Source: Mesobacillus campisalis (lineage in GTDB: Bacteria; Bacillota; Bacilli; Bacillales; Cytobacillaceae). From it: 64,000 nucleotides of DNA. Within the stretch, counting starts at the first letter, position 1; each line of letters begins with the position of its first letter. Location of the stretch: positions 124,001-188,000 of the forward strand of contig NZ_LAYY01000008.1 in NCBI RefSeq assembly GCF_000986785.1. The letters are read 5' to 3'. Both the position numbers and the translations under genes were made by a program. The notes beneath the pieces were generated by a model. The model saw nothing but the letters and a program-made list of their open reading frames with translations, was not told the origin of the DNA and ran no database searches. Positions 26,468 to 36,815 of this stretch are shown here, one piece after another.

Positions 26468-29335
26468 ATGAGTCAAGAAAAACGCGGATGGAAAGATAGA
26501 TTCACATCCTGGTCGGCTTTTTTTACAAATAAACGAACAGTAAAAAGCGCCAGGGTTACTTACAGTGTCGTCTGGAACCTGCTGTTGCTGTTCCTCATCA
26601 TCATCGTCATCGGGGCCGGCTTTGCCGGCGGCGCAGGTGCAGGGTATTTTGCATCACTTGTAAAGGATGAGCCAGTCCGTTCCTATGATAAGATGAAGAA
26701 AGAAATCTACAACTATGAGGAAACATCCAACTTGTTTTTTTCGGATAATGTCTACCTCGGAAAACTTCGAACCGACCTGTATCGGGAAGAAGTGGAGCTG
26801 AAGGATATTTCACAGCACCTGATCAATGCTGTCATTGCAACAGAAGATGAGTATTTTTACGAGCATGACGGGGTTGTGCCCAAAGCGATCATGCGCGCCC
26901 TGTTCCAGGAAGTGACCAATTCGGCCAACTCTTCTGGAGGAAGCACGCTGACGCAGCAGCTGATAAAAAATCAAATCCTGACAAACGAGGTTTCTTTTGA
27001 AAGAAAGGCAAAGGAAATTCTGCTTGCCTTGCGCCTCGAGCGTTTTTTTGAAAAAGAGGAAATTCTTGAAGCCTACTTGAATGTCGCTACCTTCGGCCGT
27101 GATGCTTCCGGCAATAACATCGCTGGCGTCCAGGCGGCCGCAAGGGGAATTTTCGGCGTCGATGTCAAGGATCTGACCTTGCCGCAGGCGGCATTCATTG
27201 CTGGACTGCCGCAAAGCCCATTCGGCTATACTCCTTTCAGCAGCGATCAGGGAAAGCTGAAGGAAAATCTGGAGCCCGGGCTGTCGAGAATGAAAACCGT
27301 CCTTGAAAGAATGCATACCGGCGGTTTCATCACGGAGGAAGAATATAATCAAGCGTCTGCCTACGATATCACAAAGGACTTTCTAAAAGAGGCAGACAGC
27401 GGAAATACAATTGAGGAGTACCCGTATCTCACAATGGAAATTGAAAAGAGGGCCAAAGATATCCTCGCGAAGATTTTGGCTGAGCAGGCAGGCTATGAGC
27501 CGGAGGATTACGATAACGATAAAGACCTCCGGGCTGAATTCAATGCCCTGGCTGACCGGAACATGCGCCAGAGCGGCTACAATATCCATACGACGATTAA
27601 TAAAGAAATCTATGACCGCATGCAGGAGGTCGCAAAGAACTTTCAGCTGTATGGAAGCAACAAAACCATCCAGCAGCGTAATCCTGAAACAGGCAAGATG
27701 GAAAACGTTACCCTGCCGGTAGAGCTGGGAGCCATCCTGATTGAAAATAAAACTGGAAAAATCATCAGCTTTGTCGGTGGCCGTGATTTTAAACGGGAAC
27801 AAGTAAATCACGCTACGTTTGCAAAGAGACCAAACGGTTCCACGATGAAACCATTGCTTGTCTATGCTCCGGCCATGGAGCTAGGAAAGCTTCATCCGGG
27901 AAGCGTGCTTCCAGACGTTGAAGTTTACCTTAATGGACCAGGAAAACCGTGGCCAAACAACTACGACAGAAGCTACAGCGGCTTGACTTCAGCACGCTAT
28001 GCACTGACACGTTCCTATAACGTTCCTGCTGTCGTCGCCTACAAAAATATTGTGAACCAAAGGCCGACGACGTTCCTGGAGAAGATGGGCTTCACTTCCC
28101 TCGAGAAGGATGACCATACGAACCTTTCGGCATCCCTTGGCTCCATTGCGGGTGTAACTGTTGAAGAAAATGTCAATGCCTATGGAACATTTGCCAACGG
28201 GGGCAAATTTATCGATGCGTACATGATCGATAAAATTACCGATAAGGATGGCAATGTCATTTTTGAACACAAATCCGAGCCTGTGGATGTATTCAGTCCG
28301 CAGACAGCCTATTTGACGGTTGATATGATGCGCGATGTCATCACCCGGGGCACAGCCACCTCCCTTAACAACCGGCTGAAATTCAGTTCGGACTGGGCAG
28401 GCAAAACGGGAACAGGCCATAATTATTATGATTCCTGGTTTGTTGCCACGAATCCCAATGTCTCATTCGGCGTTTGGAACGGATATGACGTGAACCTGTC
28501 ATTGGAGAGATCTTATAAAGGAGTAAGCTATGGGATGCGGAATATTTATCTTTGGGCTGACTTGATGAACGCAGCCTATGATGTGGATCCCAAGCTTGTC
28601 GATCCGGACCAGCGTTTTGAAATGCCAGGCGGGATTGTCAGAAGGTCTTATTGCTCTGTTTCAGGCTTGCTGCCTTCCAAAGCTTGTTCTGATGCAGGAC
28701 TGGTCCAGTCAGACCTCTTTATCGCCAAGTATGCACCGACAAAGGTCGACGACAGCCTGTCGGCGAGCAGATTTGTAAGGGTTGGGGATAAACGCTACTT
28801 CGCCCTCGATTCCACACCAGGCGAATTTGTGGAAACTGGCGGGGTAACGATTGATCCAAGCTACATGGAAAGCCTCATTGGCCATAAGATTAAAAATCCA
28901 TCCCAGCTTGTGCCCGGAAAAGAAGCCTGGTCCAACATCCTTGTGGCCAGCTCCAAGCTGAATGAAAACGGCCGTACGCCATCTCCGCTTAAAATCAGTG
29001 CGAGCGGCAAGACGATAAAGTGGAGTTCTCATGGCGATAATGATGTGGTCGGTTATCGGATATACAATAATGGCAAAAAAGTTGCGAGCATCAAGTCTGG
29101 ATCATCGCTATCCTATTCTGCCGGAAATGGATCCTTCCATGTGACCGCGGTTGATATCGCAGGCAAGGAGTCCGCCCCTTCCAATATGGTAAAGATTGGC
29201 GAGGAGAAACCTAAGGAAAAAGAAGCGGAGAAACCAAAACAGGAGAATAAGCCAAAAGCAGAGGATACACCAAAGCCAGCTGATGGCGAAAAGCCTCCGG
29301 AAGAGACACCTGATGATCCTGAGGATGAAAGCTAA
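26468..29335 (+). CDS. Class A penicillin-binding protein (PBP1A family)
   Basis: A bifunctional peptidoglycan glycosyltransferase/transpeptidase of 955 residues. After a cytoplasmic N-terminus there is one membrane helix (residues ~35-60), then a GT51 domain with catalytic E126 in ATEDEYFYEHDG and GGSTLTQQLIKN. The transpeptidase domain has S458-TMK, S516-Y-N and K646-TG. A fibronectin-III-like module follows (about 835-910), then a Lys/Glu/Pro-rich tail. I start at the ATG at 26468 with a GGGGGAG ribosome site. This layout resembles PonA, but the tyrS-acsA location differs, so I give no symbol. Confidence 0.92.
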   Translation: MSQEKRGWKDRFTSWSAFFTNKRTVKSARVTYSVVWNLLLLFLIIIVIGAGFAGGAGAGYFASLVKDEPVRSYDKMKKEIYNYEETSNLFFSDNVYLGKLRTDLYREEVELKDISQHLINAVIATEDEYFYEHDGVVPKAIMRALFQEVTNSANSSGGSTLTQQLIKNQILTNEVSFERKAKEILLALRLERFFEKEEILEAYLNVATFGRDASGNNIAGVQAAARGIFGVDVKDLTLPQAAFIAGLPQSPFGYTPFSSDQGKLKENLEPGLSRMKTVLERMHTGGFITEEEYNQASAYDITKDFLKEADSGNTIEEYPYLTMEIEKRAKDILAKILAEQAGYEPEDYDNDKDLRAEFNALADRNMRQSGYNIHTTINKEIYDRMQEVAKNFQLYGSNKTIQQRNPETGKMENVTLPVELGAILIENKTGKIISFVGGRDFKREQVNHATFAKRPNGSTMKPLLVYAPAMELGKLHPGSVLPDVEVYLNGPGKPWPNNYDRSYSGLTSARYALTRSYNVPAVVAYKNIVNQRPTTFLEKMGFTSLEKDDHTNLSASLGSIAGVTVEENVNAYGTFANGGKFIDAYMIDKITDKDGNVIFEHKSEPVDVFSPQTAYLTVDMMRDVITRGTATSLNNRLKFSSDWAGKTGTGHNYYDSWFVATNPNVSFGVWNGYDVNLSLERSYKGVSYGMRNIYLWADLMNAAYDVDPKLVDPDQRFEMPGGIVRRSYCSVSGLLPSKACSDAGLVQSDLFIAKYAPTKVDDSLSASRFVRVGDKRYFALDSTPGEFVETGGVTIDPSYMESLIGHKIKNPSQLVPGKEAWSNILVASSKLNENGRTPSPLKISASGKTIKWSSHGDNDVVGYRIYNNGKKVASIKSGSSLSYSAGNGSFHVTAVDIAGKESAPSNMVKIGEEKPKEKEAEKPKQENKPKAEDTPKPADGEKPPEETPDDPEDES

Positions 29336-29348
29336 ATCATATTTTTGT

Positions 29349-29375
29349 GCGGAGGATGGCTCCTCCGCCTTTTGT
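29349..29375 (+). terminator. Terminator of the PBP gene
   Basis: GCGGAGGA / TCCTCCGC with a four-base loop is followed by CTTTTGTT. Confidence 0.75.
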
Positions 29376-29387
29376 TATCAAAGACGC

Positions 29388-29418
29388 AAAAAAGGAACCG
29401 CGGAACGGTTCCTTTTTT
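29388..29418. terminator. Bidirectional terminator PBP / acsA
   Basis: The stem AAAAAAGGAACCG / CGGTTCCTTTTTT has a five-base loop and strong A/T tracts between the convergent genes. Confidence 0.9.
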
Positions 29419-29450
29419 TGCATGAAAGCCCTGCGGTTGGCGCAGGCTTC

Positions 29451-31169
29451 CTAGTCTTCCATCGTTGATAAATCACCTGTCGGAAGGTCGAGCTCCCAGG
29501 CCTTTAGGACGCGGCGCATGATTTTACCGCTCCGGGTCTTCGGCAGCTTGTCACGGAAGTCGATTTCCCTTGGTGCAGCATGGGCTGCGAGACCCTTTTT
29601 GACAAACTGGCGGATTTCTTCCTTCAGTTCATCCGACTGCTCGTAGCCGTCCCTTAAAGCGATGAATGCCTTGATAATTTCGCCCCTGACCGGGTCCGGC
29701 TTCCCAATCACTCCGGCTTCTGCCACTGCCGGGTGTTCGACCAGCTTGCTTTCTACCTCGAACGGGCCAACACGCTCTCCGGATGTCATGATGACATCAT
29801 CAATCCGGCCCTGGAACCAGAAATAGCCATCTTCATCCATATAAGCGGAATCGCCTGAAACATACCAGTCGCCAGGCATAAAGTAGGATTCGTATTTTGG
29901 CTGATTGTTCCAGATTGTATGCATCATTGAAGGCCAGCCCTTTTTAATGGCCAGGTTGCCCATGCGGTAAGGCGGAAGCTCTTCGCCGCGGTCATCGACA
30001 ATCGCCGCCTTGACTCCTGGAATAGGCTTGCCCATTGATCCCGGCTTAATCTCCATACAAGGATAGTTGCAGATCAGCTGAGCGCCTGTCTCTGTCATCC
30101 ACCAGGTATCATGGATACGCAGGTTGAAGACCTTCATGCCCCAGCGGACCACTTCCGGATTCAGCGGCTCACCTACGCTCAGAATATGGCGCAGGCTTGA
30201 AAGGTCAAACTTCTTGATAACTTCATCCCCTGCTCCCATCAGCATCCTGAACGCCGTAGGCGCACTGTACCAGACGGTCACACCGTATTCCTCTATCATG
30301 CTGTACCATGTTTCCGGACTAAAGCGTCCCCCCACCACAACATTTGTTGAGCCTGTCAGCCAAGGTCCGAATATTCCATAGGAGGTGCCAGTCACCCAGC
30401 CGGGGTCTGCTGTACACCAGTAGACATCCTCTTCCTTCAAATCCAGTACCCATTTGGCCGTCTGGTAGTGCTGGACCATGGCATTATGGACGTGCAGCAC
30501 CCCTTTTGGCTTCCCTGTTGAGCCGGAAGTATAATGGAGAATCAGTCCATCACTCCGGTCGACCCATTCGATTTGAAGCTTTTTACTGGCAGCGGCCAGC
30601 TTCTTGTTAAAATCAATGAACTTTCCGGACTCTTCAATATCATTTCCTACCAGGAAAATATGCTTCAATTCCGGCAGTTCCTCCACTGGTACGCGCTTTA
30701 GAAGTTCCGGTGTTGTCACAAGGACCTTTGCCCCGCTGTCCTGCAGACGGTCACGCACCGCTCCCTCCATGAATGCTTCAAACAGCGGTCCGACAATGGC
30801 CCCAAGCTTGATGGCACCAAGCACCGCGAAATATAGTTCCGGAGAGCGCGGCATGAAAATGAATACCCGGTCTCCCTTCTCTACATCACCATATGTTTTA
30901 AACACATTCCCAGCCTGGTTGGAATATTCCTTCATTTCCCTGTAAGTATATTTTTCCTTGCGGTTTCCTTCCTGATAAAAAAGGGCTATTTTATTTTTCC
31001 GGAATCCTTCGGCATGGCGGTCGACTGCTTCATACGCCATGTTCACCTTGCCGGTATCGGACCAGGAGAAGTTCTTTTCGGCCTCCTGCCAATTAAATTG
31101 GCTATACGTCTCTTCATAGTTTTGGAGATTGTGAGACCCCTTGATTACTGGTAACGCTTCCACTTTCAT
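29451..31169 (-). CDS. acsA: Acetyl-CoA synthetase AcsA
   Basis: Converts acetate, ATP and CoA to acetyl-CoA. The 572-residue length equals that of B. subtilis AcsA. It has the P-loop YTSGSTGKPKGVLH, the DTWWMTETG motif, and the core YVSGDSAYMDEDGYFWFQGRIDDVI. The C-terminal catalytic lysine is K549 in TRSGKIMRR, the residue acetylated by AcuA in B. subtilis. It is divergent from acuABC, which encodes that acetyltransferase and a deacetylase. Its promoter overlaps a long palindrome. Confidence 0.96.
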   Translation of the reverse strand: MKVEALPVIKGSHNLQNYEETYSQFNWQEAEKNFSWSDTGKVNMAYEAVDRHAEGFRKNKIALFYQEGNRKEKYTYREMKEYSNQAGNVFKTYGDVEKGDRVFIFMPRSPELYFAVLGAIKLGAIVGPLFEAFMEGAVRDRLQDSGAKVLVTTPELLKRVPVEELPELKHIFLVGNDIEESGKFIDFNKKLAAASKKLQIEWVDRSDGLILHYTSGSTGKPKGVLHVHNAMVQHYQTAKWVLDLKEEDVYWCTADPGWVTGTSYGIFGPWLTGSTNVVVGGRFSPETWYSMIEEYGVTVWYSAPTAFRMLMGAGDEVIKKFDLSSLRHILSVGEPLNPEVVRWGMKVFNLRIHDTWWMTETGAQLICNYPCMEIKPGSMGKPIPGVKAAIVDDRGEELPPYRMGNLAIKKGWPSMMHTIWNNQPKYESYFMPGDWYVSGDSAYMDEDGYFWFQGRIDDVIMTSGERVGPFEVESKLVEHPAVAEAGVIGKPDPVRGEIIKAFIALRDGYEQSDELKEEIRQFVKKGLAAHAAPREIDFRDKLPKTRSGKIMRRVLKAWELDLPTGDLSTMED

Positions 31170-31205
31170 TCACGTGTCCCCCTTAACTCATCGTATTTAA
31201 AAAAC

Positions 31206-31258
31206 ATTATAGTATAAATATGTTATTTTCACAATTTTTAAAATTGTGGAGAATAACA
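31206..31258 (-). promoter_or_regulatory. acsA promoter with overlapping long palindrome
   Basis: The minus strand has -35 TTGTGA (31229-31234) and -10 TATAAT (31206-31211) with a 17-bp spacer. Overlapping the -35 is the perfect 19-bp palindrome CACAATTTTTAAAATTGTG (31230-31248), flanked by TGTTATT (31221) and AATAACA (31252) as a second symmetric pair. This could be an operator; the protein is unknown. Confidence 0.6.
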
Positions 31259-31312
31259 TTTTTTATCAAAACCACCTGTTTTCTGGCTGGCCGGATAAGA
31301 CAGAAAATTTAG

Positions 31313-31348
31313 TGAAAACGCTTTTATTTTTCCATTTTCATGTATAAT
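31313..31348 (+). promoter_or_regulatory. acuA promoter region with CcpA cre
   Basis: TGAAAACGCTTTTA (31313-31326) matches the cre consensus at all but one defined position. The -10 TATAAT lies at 31343-31348, so the cre covers the -35 region, which itself is poor. This fits glucose repression of acuABC, as reported for B. subtilis. Confidence 0.7.
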
Positions 31349-31384
31349 AGAGAGGAGAATTCCAACTGTTTTGGTGGTGACTGA

Positions 31385-32017
31385 ATGGAACATAAAAAAA
31401 CTTACAACGCAAAAGAAGTAAAAACGGTCCATGGAAGCCTGATTATCGAGGGCCCTGTTTCTTCCGAAAAAATTGCAAATTTGGAGTTCCACCACGATTT
31501 GGTTGCTTTCAGGCAGCCCGCCCAGCAGCATCAGGCCCTGATTGAGATTGCCAAGTTGCCTGAAGGCAGAATCATTATTGCCAGGCACGAGCATATGATA
31601 GTCGGCTATGTTACCTATCTGTATCCGGATCCGCTTGAGCGCTGGTCGGAAGGCGGCATGGAGGATTTGATCGAACTTGGGGCCATTGAAGTTATCCCGA
31701 AGTTTCGCGGTGCCTCAGTAGGCAAAAACCTGCTGGTCGTTTCGATGATGGATGATGCAATGGAAGATTATATTATTATTACGACAGAATATTATTGGCA
31801 TTGGGATTTAAAGAGCACTGGGCTGAATGTATGGGAGTATCGGAAAATGATGGAAAAAATGATGAACGCGGGGGGTCTTGAATGGTATGCGACCGATGAT
31901 CCCGAAATCAGTTCCCACCCGGCGAATTGCCTGATGGCAAGGATCGGAAAAAGAATTGGCCCTGAATCGGTTGAAAGATTCGATCGTTTAAGGTTCATGA
32001 ACCGATTTATGTATTGA
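31385..32017 (+). CDS. acuA: Acetoin utilisation protein AcuA, AcsA protein acetyltransferase
   Basis: A 210-residue GNAT-fold enzyme. In B. subtilis AcuA acetylates the active-site lysine of AcsA and switches it off. The sequence shows VGYVTYLYPDPLERW and the acetyl-CoA-binding stretch KFRGASVGKNLL, matching the family. The start has GGTGGTGA upstream. It is the first gene of acuABC, divergent from its target acsA. Confidence 0.94.
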   Translation: MEHKKTYNAKEVKTVHGSLIIEGPVSSEKIANLEFHHDLVAFRQPAQQHQALIEIAKLPEGRIIIARHEHMIVGYVTYLYPDPLERWSEGGMEDLIELGAIEVIPKFRGASVGKNLLVVSMMDDAMEDYIIITTEYYWHWDLKSTGLNVWEYRKMMEKMMNAGGLEWYATDDPEISSHPANCLMARIGKRIGPESVERFDRLRFMNRFMY

Positions 32018-32053
32018 TCCTCAAAATCTATCAATCCAGCAAGGGGGACTATG

Positions 32054-32701
32054 ATGATAGTAGAAGAAATCATGCAGAGCGACGTAAGGACGCTTAAGCC
32101 CGAAAATACGATTGAAGAAGCCTGCGACCTGATGGAGAAGAAAAGGATTAGGCATTTGCCGATTGTCAATGGAAGCGGGAAGCTGGTCGGCCTCGTAACG
32201 GACCGTGATATCCGCGCTGCACTTCCTTCCATTTTCCTCCGCAAGGATGACCAGGGCATACTGGCCAAACCGCTTGAAAGCTTGATGACGACCGAGCTGA
32301 TCACCTGCCATCCGCTTGATTTTGTCGAGGAAGTCGCAGCACTATTTTATGAGCATAATATCGGCTGCCTTCCTGTAGTCAATGACCGGAAGCTTGTTGG
32401 GATTATAACAGAAACAGATTTGCTCCACACTCTTGTGGCCTTGACAGGAGCGCATCAGCCCGGATCGCAAATCGAAGTGAAAGTCCCTAACAAGGCAGGC
32501 ATGCTGAACAGTGTGGCTTCGATTATCAGTGCAAGGAAAGCAAACATCTCCTCTGTCCTTGTCTACCCCGATCGGCAGGATGCAAGCTATAAGATTCTTG
32601 TGTTCAGGGTCCAGACCATGAATCCCATCAGCCTGATTGATGATTTGAAAAAGGCGGGTTTCAATGTACTATGGCCAAATCTTCCGGGGGTTTCATCATG
32701 A
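32054..32701 (+). CDS. acuB: AcuB, CBS-pair plus ACT domain protein
   Basis: A 215-residue protein with two CBS motifs (residues ~1-60 and ~75-130, with [21 protein letters not shown] and [22 protein letters not shown]) and a C-terminal ACT-like domain ([19 protein letters not shown]). It may sense a nucleotide and modulate AcuA or AcuC; this is not proven. Two ATGs stand in tandem; the second (32054) gives MIVEEIM, as in B. subtilis, and has better spacing to AAGGGGG. The stop overlaps acuC by ATGA. Confidence 0.93.
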   Translation: MIVEEIMQSDVRTLKPENTIEEACDLMEKKRIRHLPIVNGSGKLVGLVTDRDIRAALPSIFLRKDDQGILAKPLESLMTTELITCHPLDFVEEVAALFYEHNIGCLPVVNDRKLVGIITETDLLHTLVALTGAHQPGSQIEVKVPNKAGMLNSVASIISARKANISSVLVYPDRQDASYKILVFRVQTMNPISLIDDLKKAGFNVLWPNLPGVSS

Positions 32702-33900
32702 GCGGCAATTCCGTTTTCGTCTATTCAGAGGATTTGCTTAAATACAAATTCAGCAGCCATCATCCTTTTAACCAGCTGCGCCTGAAATTGACGCTTGACC
32801 TTCTCCAGAAGGCAAATGCCATCTCGGATGAGCAGATCATTGTTCCTCGCCCCGCAACCGAGGACGAGCTGTTCCTGATTCACGACCCCGATTATGTAAA
32901 CGCTGTCAGGCTTGCCGGCCATGGTCAGCTTCAGTCCGAGGCAGCGGATGGATTTGGCCTTGGAACGGACGATACCCCAATTTTTGAAAATATGCATGAA
33001 GCAAGCTCCCTGCTCGTGGGAGGAACCCTGACTGCGGTAGATCAGGTAATGACCGGCAAAGCTAGTCATGCCCTCCATCTTGGGGGCGGGCTGCACCACG
33101 GATTCCGCGGTAAAGCGTCCGGCTTCTGCATTTACAATGACAGTTCAGTAGCCATCAAATACCTGCAGGAAAAATACAATGCGCGGGTATTATACGTGGA
33201 TACGGATGCCCACCATGGCGACGGCGTGCAATGGTCCTTTTATGACGACCCGAATGTATGCACACTCTCCATACACGAGACAGGAAGGTACTTGTTTCCC
33301 GGGACAGGAAATGTGAACGAACGCGGTCAGGGAAAAGGCTATGGCTATTCCTTCAATATTCCGGTCGATGCGTTTACGGAAGATGAGTCCTGGCTGGATG
33401 CGTACCGGCAGGCGATTACCGAAGTGGCAGAGTTCTTTAAACCTGACGTTATCCTCACCCAAAATGGAGCGGATTCCCATTATTACGATCCGCTGACACA
33501 TCTCTCGGCCACGATGAAAATATATCGGGAGATTCCCAAGCTGGCCCACCAGATCGCCCACCAATATTGCGGCGGCAAGTGGATTGCCGTCGGCGGCGGC
33601 GGCTACGATATATGGCGGGTGGTGCCGCGCGCCTGGGCGCTGATCTGGATGGAAATGACCGAAAACCCGAATTGCCATGGCCTTCTCCCCGAAAAATGGA
33701 TACAGGAATGGCAATCTAAAGCCGAGGTGCCGCTTCCAAAGGAATGGGAGGATCCTGACGGGATTTATCAGCCCATTCCCCGGAAACAGGAAATCACAGA
33801 AAAAAACAGCCAGACACTTGAAAAAGCACTCTATCCAATCAGAAGCCAGAAGAAGTCGGAGGAATTGGAACCAAAGGCAGAGGCTCCACGAAAACAATAA
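32698..33900 (+). CDS. acuC: AcuC, NAD-independent protein deacetylase
   Basis: A 400-residue class I histone-deacetylase-like enzyme that in B. subtilis reactivates acetylated AcsA. The zinc site and catalytic residues are seen in [22 protein letters not shown] and the later [20 protein letters not shown] near residue 300 is also conserved. The start overlaps the acuB stop by four bases, so translation is coupled. A charged C-terminal tail (~350-400) is more variable. Confidence 0.95.
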   Translation: MSGNSVFVYSEDLLKYKFSSHHPFNQLRLKLTLDLLQKANAISDEQIIVPRPATEDELFLIHDPDYVNAVRLAGHGQLQSEAADGFGLGTDDTPIFENMHEASSLLVGGTLTAVDQVMTGKASHALHLGGGLHHGFRGKASGFCIYNDSSVAIKYLQEKYNARVLYVDTDAHHGDGVQWSFYDDPNVCTLSIHETGRYLFPGTGNVNERGQGKGYGYSFNIPVDAFTEDESWLDAYRQAITEVAEFFKPDVILTQNGADSHYYDPLTHLSATMKIYREIPKLAHQIAHQYCGGKWIAVGGGGYDIWRVVPRAWALIWMEMTENPNCHGLLPEKWIQEWQSKAEVPLPKEWEDPDGIYQPIPRKQEITEKNSQTLEKALYPIRSQKKSEELEPKAEAPRKQ

Positions 33901-33902
33901 AA

Positions 33903-33932
33903 GAAGACCGCAATTAAATGCGGCCTTTTTTT
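33903..33932. terminator. Terminator acuABC / ccpA
   Basis: A short stem GACCGCA / TGCGGCC followed by seven T residues lies between the convergent acuC and ccpA. Confidence 0.8.
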
Positions 33933-33933
33933 A

Positions 33934-34932
33934 TTATTTCGTGGACTGCCTGTATTCAATTCTATGCGGCAGGAGAACTGTTTGATCTTCTACTGTCTCC
34001 TTGTTCATCAGTTTAGTCAGGAGCCTCATCGCAACTGCGCCGATGTCGTATAAAGGCTGGACAATCGTTGTCAGCTGGGGACGGACCATCAGGGCCAGCC
34101 TTGTATTGTCAGAGCTGATCACCTCAAAGTCTTCCGGCACGTTATATCCGCGATCCACTGCACCGTGTACAACACCAAGTGCCATTTCATCGGAACCTAC
34201 GATGACGGCTGAAGGCTTTTCTGGCACCTCAAGAAGCTTTTCCAGCGCCTCCAAACCTGAATCATACGTATAATCACCTTCAATCACCAGATCCTCTTCA
34301 TAGCCAAGCCCGGCCTCTTCAAGTGCACGCTTGTAACCGGCAAGCTTCTTCTCCGTATTAATTGGTTCATGGAGCGGTCCAACCACAAAGGCGATTTTTT
34401 CATGCCCTTTATCCACCATAACCTGAACGGCATCAAATGTTGCTTGCTCATAGTCGATATTGACAGTCGGAACGCTCTCGGAACTTTCAATTGATCCGGC
34501 AAGAACAATCGGCACAGGTGATTTTTTAAATTCGTCCACATGTTCTTCCGTTATATTGCCACCCATGAAAACAATGCCGTCCACTTGCTTGCCCAGCATT
34601 GTATTCAATAGGTGAAGCTCTTTTTCCTTATTCTGGTCAGAGCTGCTGAGGATGATATTGTATTTGTACATGGTGGCAATATCCTCGATTCCTCTGGCAA
34701 GTTCCGCAAAAAATGGGGAGGAGATATCGGGAATGACAACTCCTACCGTTGTTGTCTTTTTGCTCGCCAGCCCTCTTGCTACTGCGTTAGGACGATACCC
34801 CAGCCTTTCAATGACTTCGAGAACCTTTTTCCTGGTCACCGGTTTTACATTGGGATTGCCATTGACAACCCGGGAAACCGTTGCCATCGATACATTCGCT
34901 TCCCTTGCGACATCGTATATTGTTATATTCAT
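33934..34932 (-). CDS. ccpA: Catabolite control protein A CcpA
   Basis: The LacI-family master regulator of carbon catabolite control; with phosphorylated HPr or Crh it binds cre sites. The 332 residues start with the [24 protein letters not shown], followed by the hinge [12 protein letters not shown] and a periplasmic-binding-protein-like core. I choose the ATG at 34932 with AAGGAG upstream. It lies downstream of aroA, as in B. subtilis, separated by a terminator. Likely target sites are visible at ackA, acuA and megL in this window. Confidence 0.97.
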   Translation of the reverse strand: MNITIYDVAREANVSMATVSRVVNGNPNVKPVTRKKVLEVIERLGYRPNAVARGLASKKTTTVGVVIPDISSPFFAELARGIEDIATMYKYNIILSSSDQNKEKELHLLNTMLGKQVDGIVFMGGNITEEHVDEFKKSPVPIVLAGSIESSESVPTVNIDYEQATFDAVQVMVDKGHEKIAFVVGPLHEPINTEKKLAGYKRALEEAGLGYEEDLVIEGDYTYDSGLEALEKLLEVPEKPSAVIVGSDEMALGVVHGAVDRGYNVPEDFEVISSDNTRLALMVRPQLTTIVQPLYDIGAVAMRLLTKLMNKETVEDQTVLLPHRIEYRQSTK

Positions 34933-35162
34933 GAATACCACTCCTTACATTCCGGCACATATCTTTTCTGTTAGTTTACAGCATAATCAACAATATTAAA
35001 CATTTTTGAGATTGTGATTATATGTACAAGAATAATCCTGTTATTAATCATACGATATCCACGCCATTCCCGCAATCTGAAGGGGTGTTTTTTTCAGAAA
35101 ATGCCCATATATTTTGCATAAAATCAGCTTCATATGATTAATAGCCTATTCTTCCAAGAAAA

Positions 35163-35190
35163 AACCTCCCCTGCTTAAAAGAGGGGAGGT
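35163..35190 (-). terminator. Terminator of aroA
   Basis: A 9-bp stem (ACCTCCCCT / AGGGGAGGT) with a 9-base loop and an A run on the plus-strand side. Confidence 0.85.
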
Positions 35191-35201
35191 GCTCGTTAAT
35201 T

Positions 35202-36278
35202 TTAGATATGAACAAAAGAGGATGCACGAAGAGAGTTGACAAACTCATCGAACTGCTTAAGATCCATTTGCTGTGCGTTGTCTGACAGGGCTACAGCCGG
35301 ATCCGGATGTACTTCTGCCATTACGCCGTCCGCCCCAATAGCCAAGGCTGCTTTCGCAGTTGGAAGAAGCAGGTCCCTTCTTCCTGTGGAATGGGTAACG
35401 TCCACCATGACAGGAAGATGCGTTTCCTGTTTTAGGATAGGTACCGCTGAGATATCAAGTGTGTTTCTGGTAGCTTTTTCATATGTGCGGATGCCGCGCT
35501 CACAAAGAATGATCTGTCCATTTCCTTGGGACATAATGTATTCAGCCGCATTGATGAACTCCTCGATGGTGGCTGACAGGCCTCTCTTCAGGAGAACAGG
35601 CTTGTTGACTGCACCTGCTGCTTTTAAAAGCTCAAAGTTCTGCATGTTGCGCGCACCGATTTGGATCACATCAATGTAGTCCACAGCCGTTTCAATATCG
35701 TTCGGATGGACGATTTCACTGATGACAGCCATATCATATTCATCGGCAACCCTTTTAAGGATCTTTAGGCCCTCGAGGCCCAGTCCCTGGAAGTCGTATG
35801 GAGATGTCCTTGGTTTATAAGCGCCTCCGCGAAGCAGCCTGAAACCTTTTTCTTTGACTGCTGCCGCCACAGTTGCAACCTGCTCATATGATTCAACCGA
35901 ACATGGTCCGAAAACAAACTGCTGGCTGCCATCGCCAATTTTAACACCTTTCACATCGATGACGGTATTGTCCGGTTTTTTCTTGCGTGAGACTAAAAGC
36001 GCTTTGCGGTGGTCATCCTCCTGAAGCTCCAGGCCCGCCTTGAAAATTTGCTTGAAGATATGTTCAACCGTCGAGTTTTCAAACGGTCCGTCATTATTTT
36101 CCTTGATTAGGTCAAGCATGTGGCGTTCACGGACAGGATCGTAACGGTAAACCCCCTGCGTCTCTTTCGCCTTGCCAATTTCCTGTACAAGCAGGGCTCT
36201 CTCATTGATTAGGGAAAGCAGCTCCAGATTTAATTCATCCACGCGCTTTCTTAGTTGGTCCAGCTTTTCGTTGCTCAT
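35202..36278 (-). CDS. aroA: Bifunctional DAHP synthase / chorismate mutase AroA(G)
   Basis: The first enzyme of the shikimate pathway. The 358 residues hold an N-terminal AroQ chorismate mutase domain (~1-90; [26 protein letters not shown]) fused to a type I-beta DAHP synthase (~100-358; [42 protein letters not shown]). In Bacillus the mutase part gives feedback inhibition by chorismate and prephenate. It lies between ytxJ and ccpA and is separated from both by terminators. Confidence 0.96.
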   Translation of the reverse strand: MSNEKLDQLRKRVDELNLELLSLINERALLVQEIGKAKETQGVYRYDPVRERHMLDLIKENNDGPFENSTVEHIFKQIFKAGLELQEDDHRKALLVSRKKKPDNTVIDVKGVKIGDGSQQFVFGPCSVESYEQVATVAAAVKEKGFRLLRGGAYKPRTSPYDFQGLGLEGLKILKRVADEYDMAVISEIVHPNDIETAVDYIDVIQIGARNMQNFELLKAAGAVNKPVLLKRGLSATIEEFINAAEYIMSQGNGQIILCERGIRTYEKATRNTLDISAVPILKQETHLPVMVDVTHSTGRRDLLLPTAKAALAIGADGVMAEVHPDPAVALSDNAQQMDLKQFDEFVNSLRASSFVHI

Positions 36279-36460
36279 TATCGTCCCGTCCCTTCGAATT
36301 TAGTTATCAGAATCTTACTGCTTTTTTATATTAGGGTTATTATATATGAATTAGTAAGGATTGTCACGAACTTCTTTATTAATTAAACGCTTTTAAGCGC
36401 TAAAGTAACATAAAGTAAAGATAATTGCCTATGTAAATGATGAATCCCGGAATGTGCAAA

Positions 36461-36487
36461 AAACATCCATGGATGCCATGGATGTTT
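36461..36487 (-). terminator. Terminator of ytxGHJ
   Basis: A 12-bp perfect stem (AAACATCCATGG / CCATGGATGTTT) with loop ATG overlaps the ytxJ stop; an A run precedes it on the plus strand. Confidence 0.9.
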
Positions 36488-36815
36488 ATTTGCTTTCCTG
36501 TACAGCTTCAGCCAGGGACTTTTTCGTGATTTTCCAATGAGATGCATGCCAGGAAACATTGGAGTTAGAAAAAAGAATGGCCTGCGGCGACTCATGCTTA
36601 ATATGATATTTTTCGGCAATATGATTGGATAATGGCCTTGCCTCCTGCACCGCCAAATAGTAACACGGAACCGAATTTTCTGCTGAAAAGCTTTCGTATT
36701 CATCAAATGCTGCCTGGCTTATTGGGCATGTCAGGCTGTGTTTGACCATCAGGAATGTTGTCCCATCTTCGGTAAGCTTGTCAAATTCCTCAATTGAACT
36801 GATTTTATTCACCAT
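36486..36815 (-). CDS. ytxJ: Bacillithiol-system redox-active protein YtxJ
   Basis: A 109-residue thioredoxin-fold protein of the monothiol bacilliredoxin-like type: the active-site segment VKHSLTCPIS has the single cysteine C30, followed by the ESPQAILF cis-proline region. It is thought to remove bacillithiol from proteins. The ATG at 36815 follows AGGAG at short spacing; a GTG two codons earlier is possible. It is the last gene of the stress operon ytxGHJ. Confidence 0.92.
   Translation of the reverse strand: MVNKISSIEEFDKLTEDGTTFLMVKHSLTCPISQAAFDEYESFSAENSVPCYYLAVQEARPLSNHIAEKYHIKHESPQAILFSNSNVSWHASHWKITKKSLAEAVQESK

Noticed and set aside
36375-36398. A cre-like or hairpin motif (AACGCTTTTAAGCGCT) between ytxJ and aroA.
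   Set aside because: It has three mismatches to the cre consensus and no T tract, so neither call is supported.
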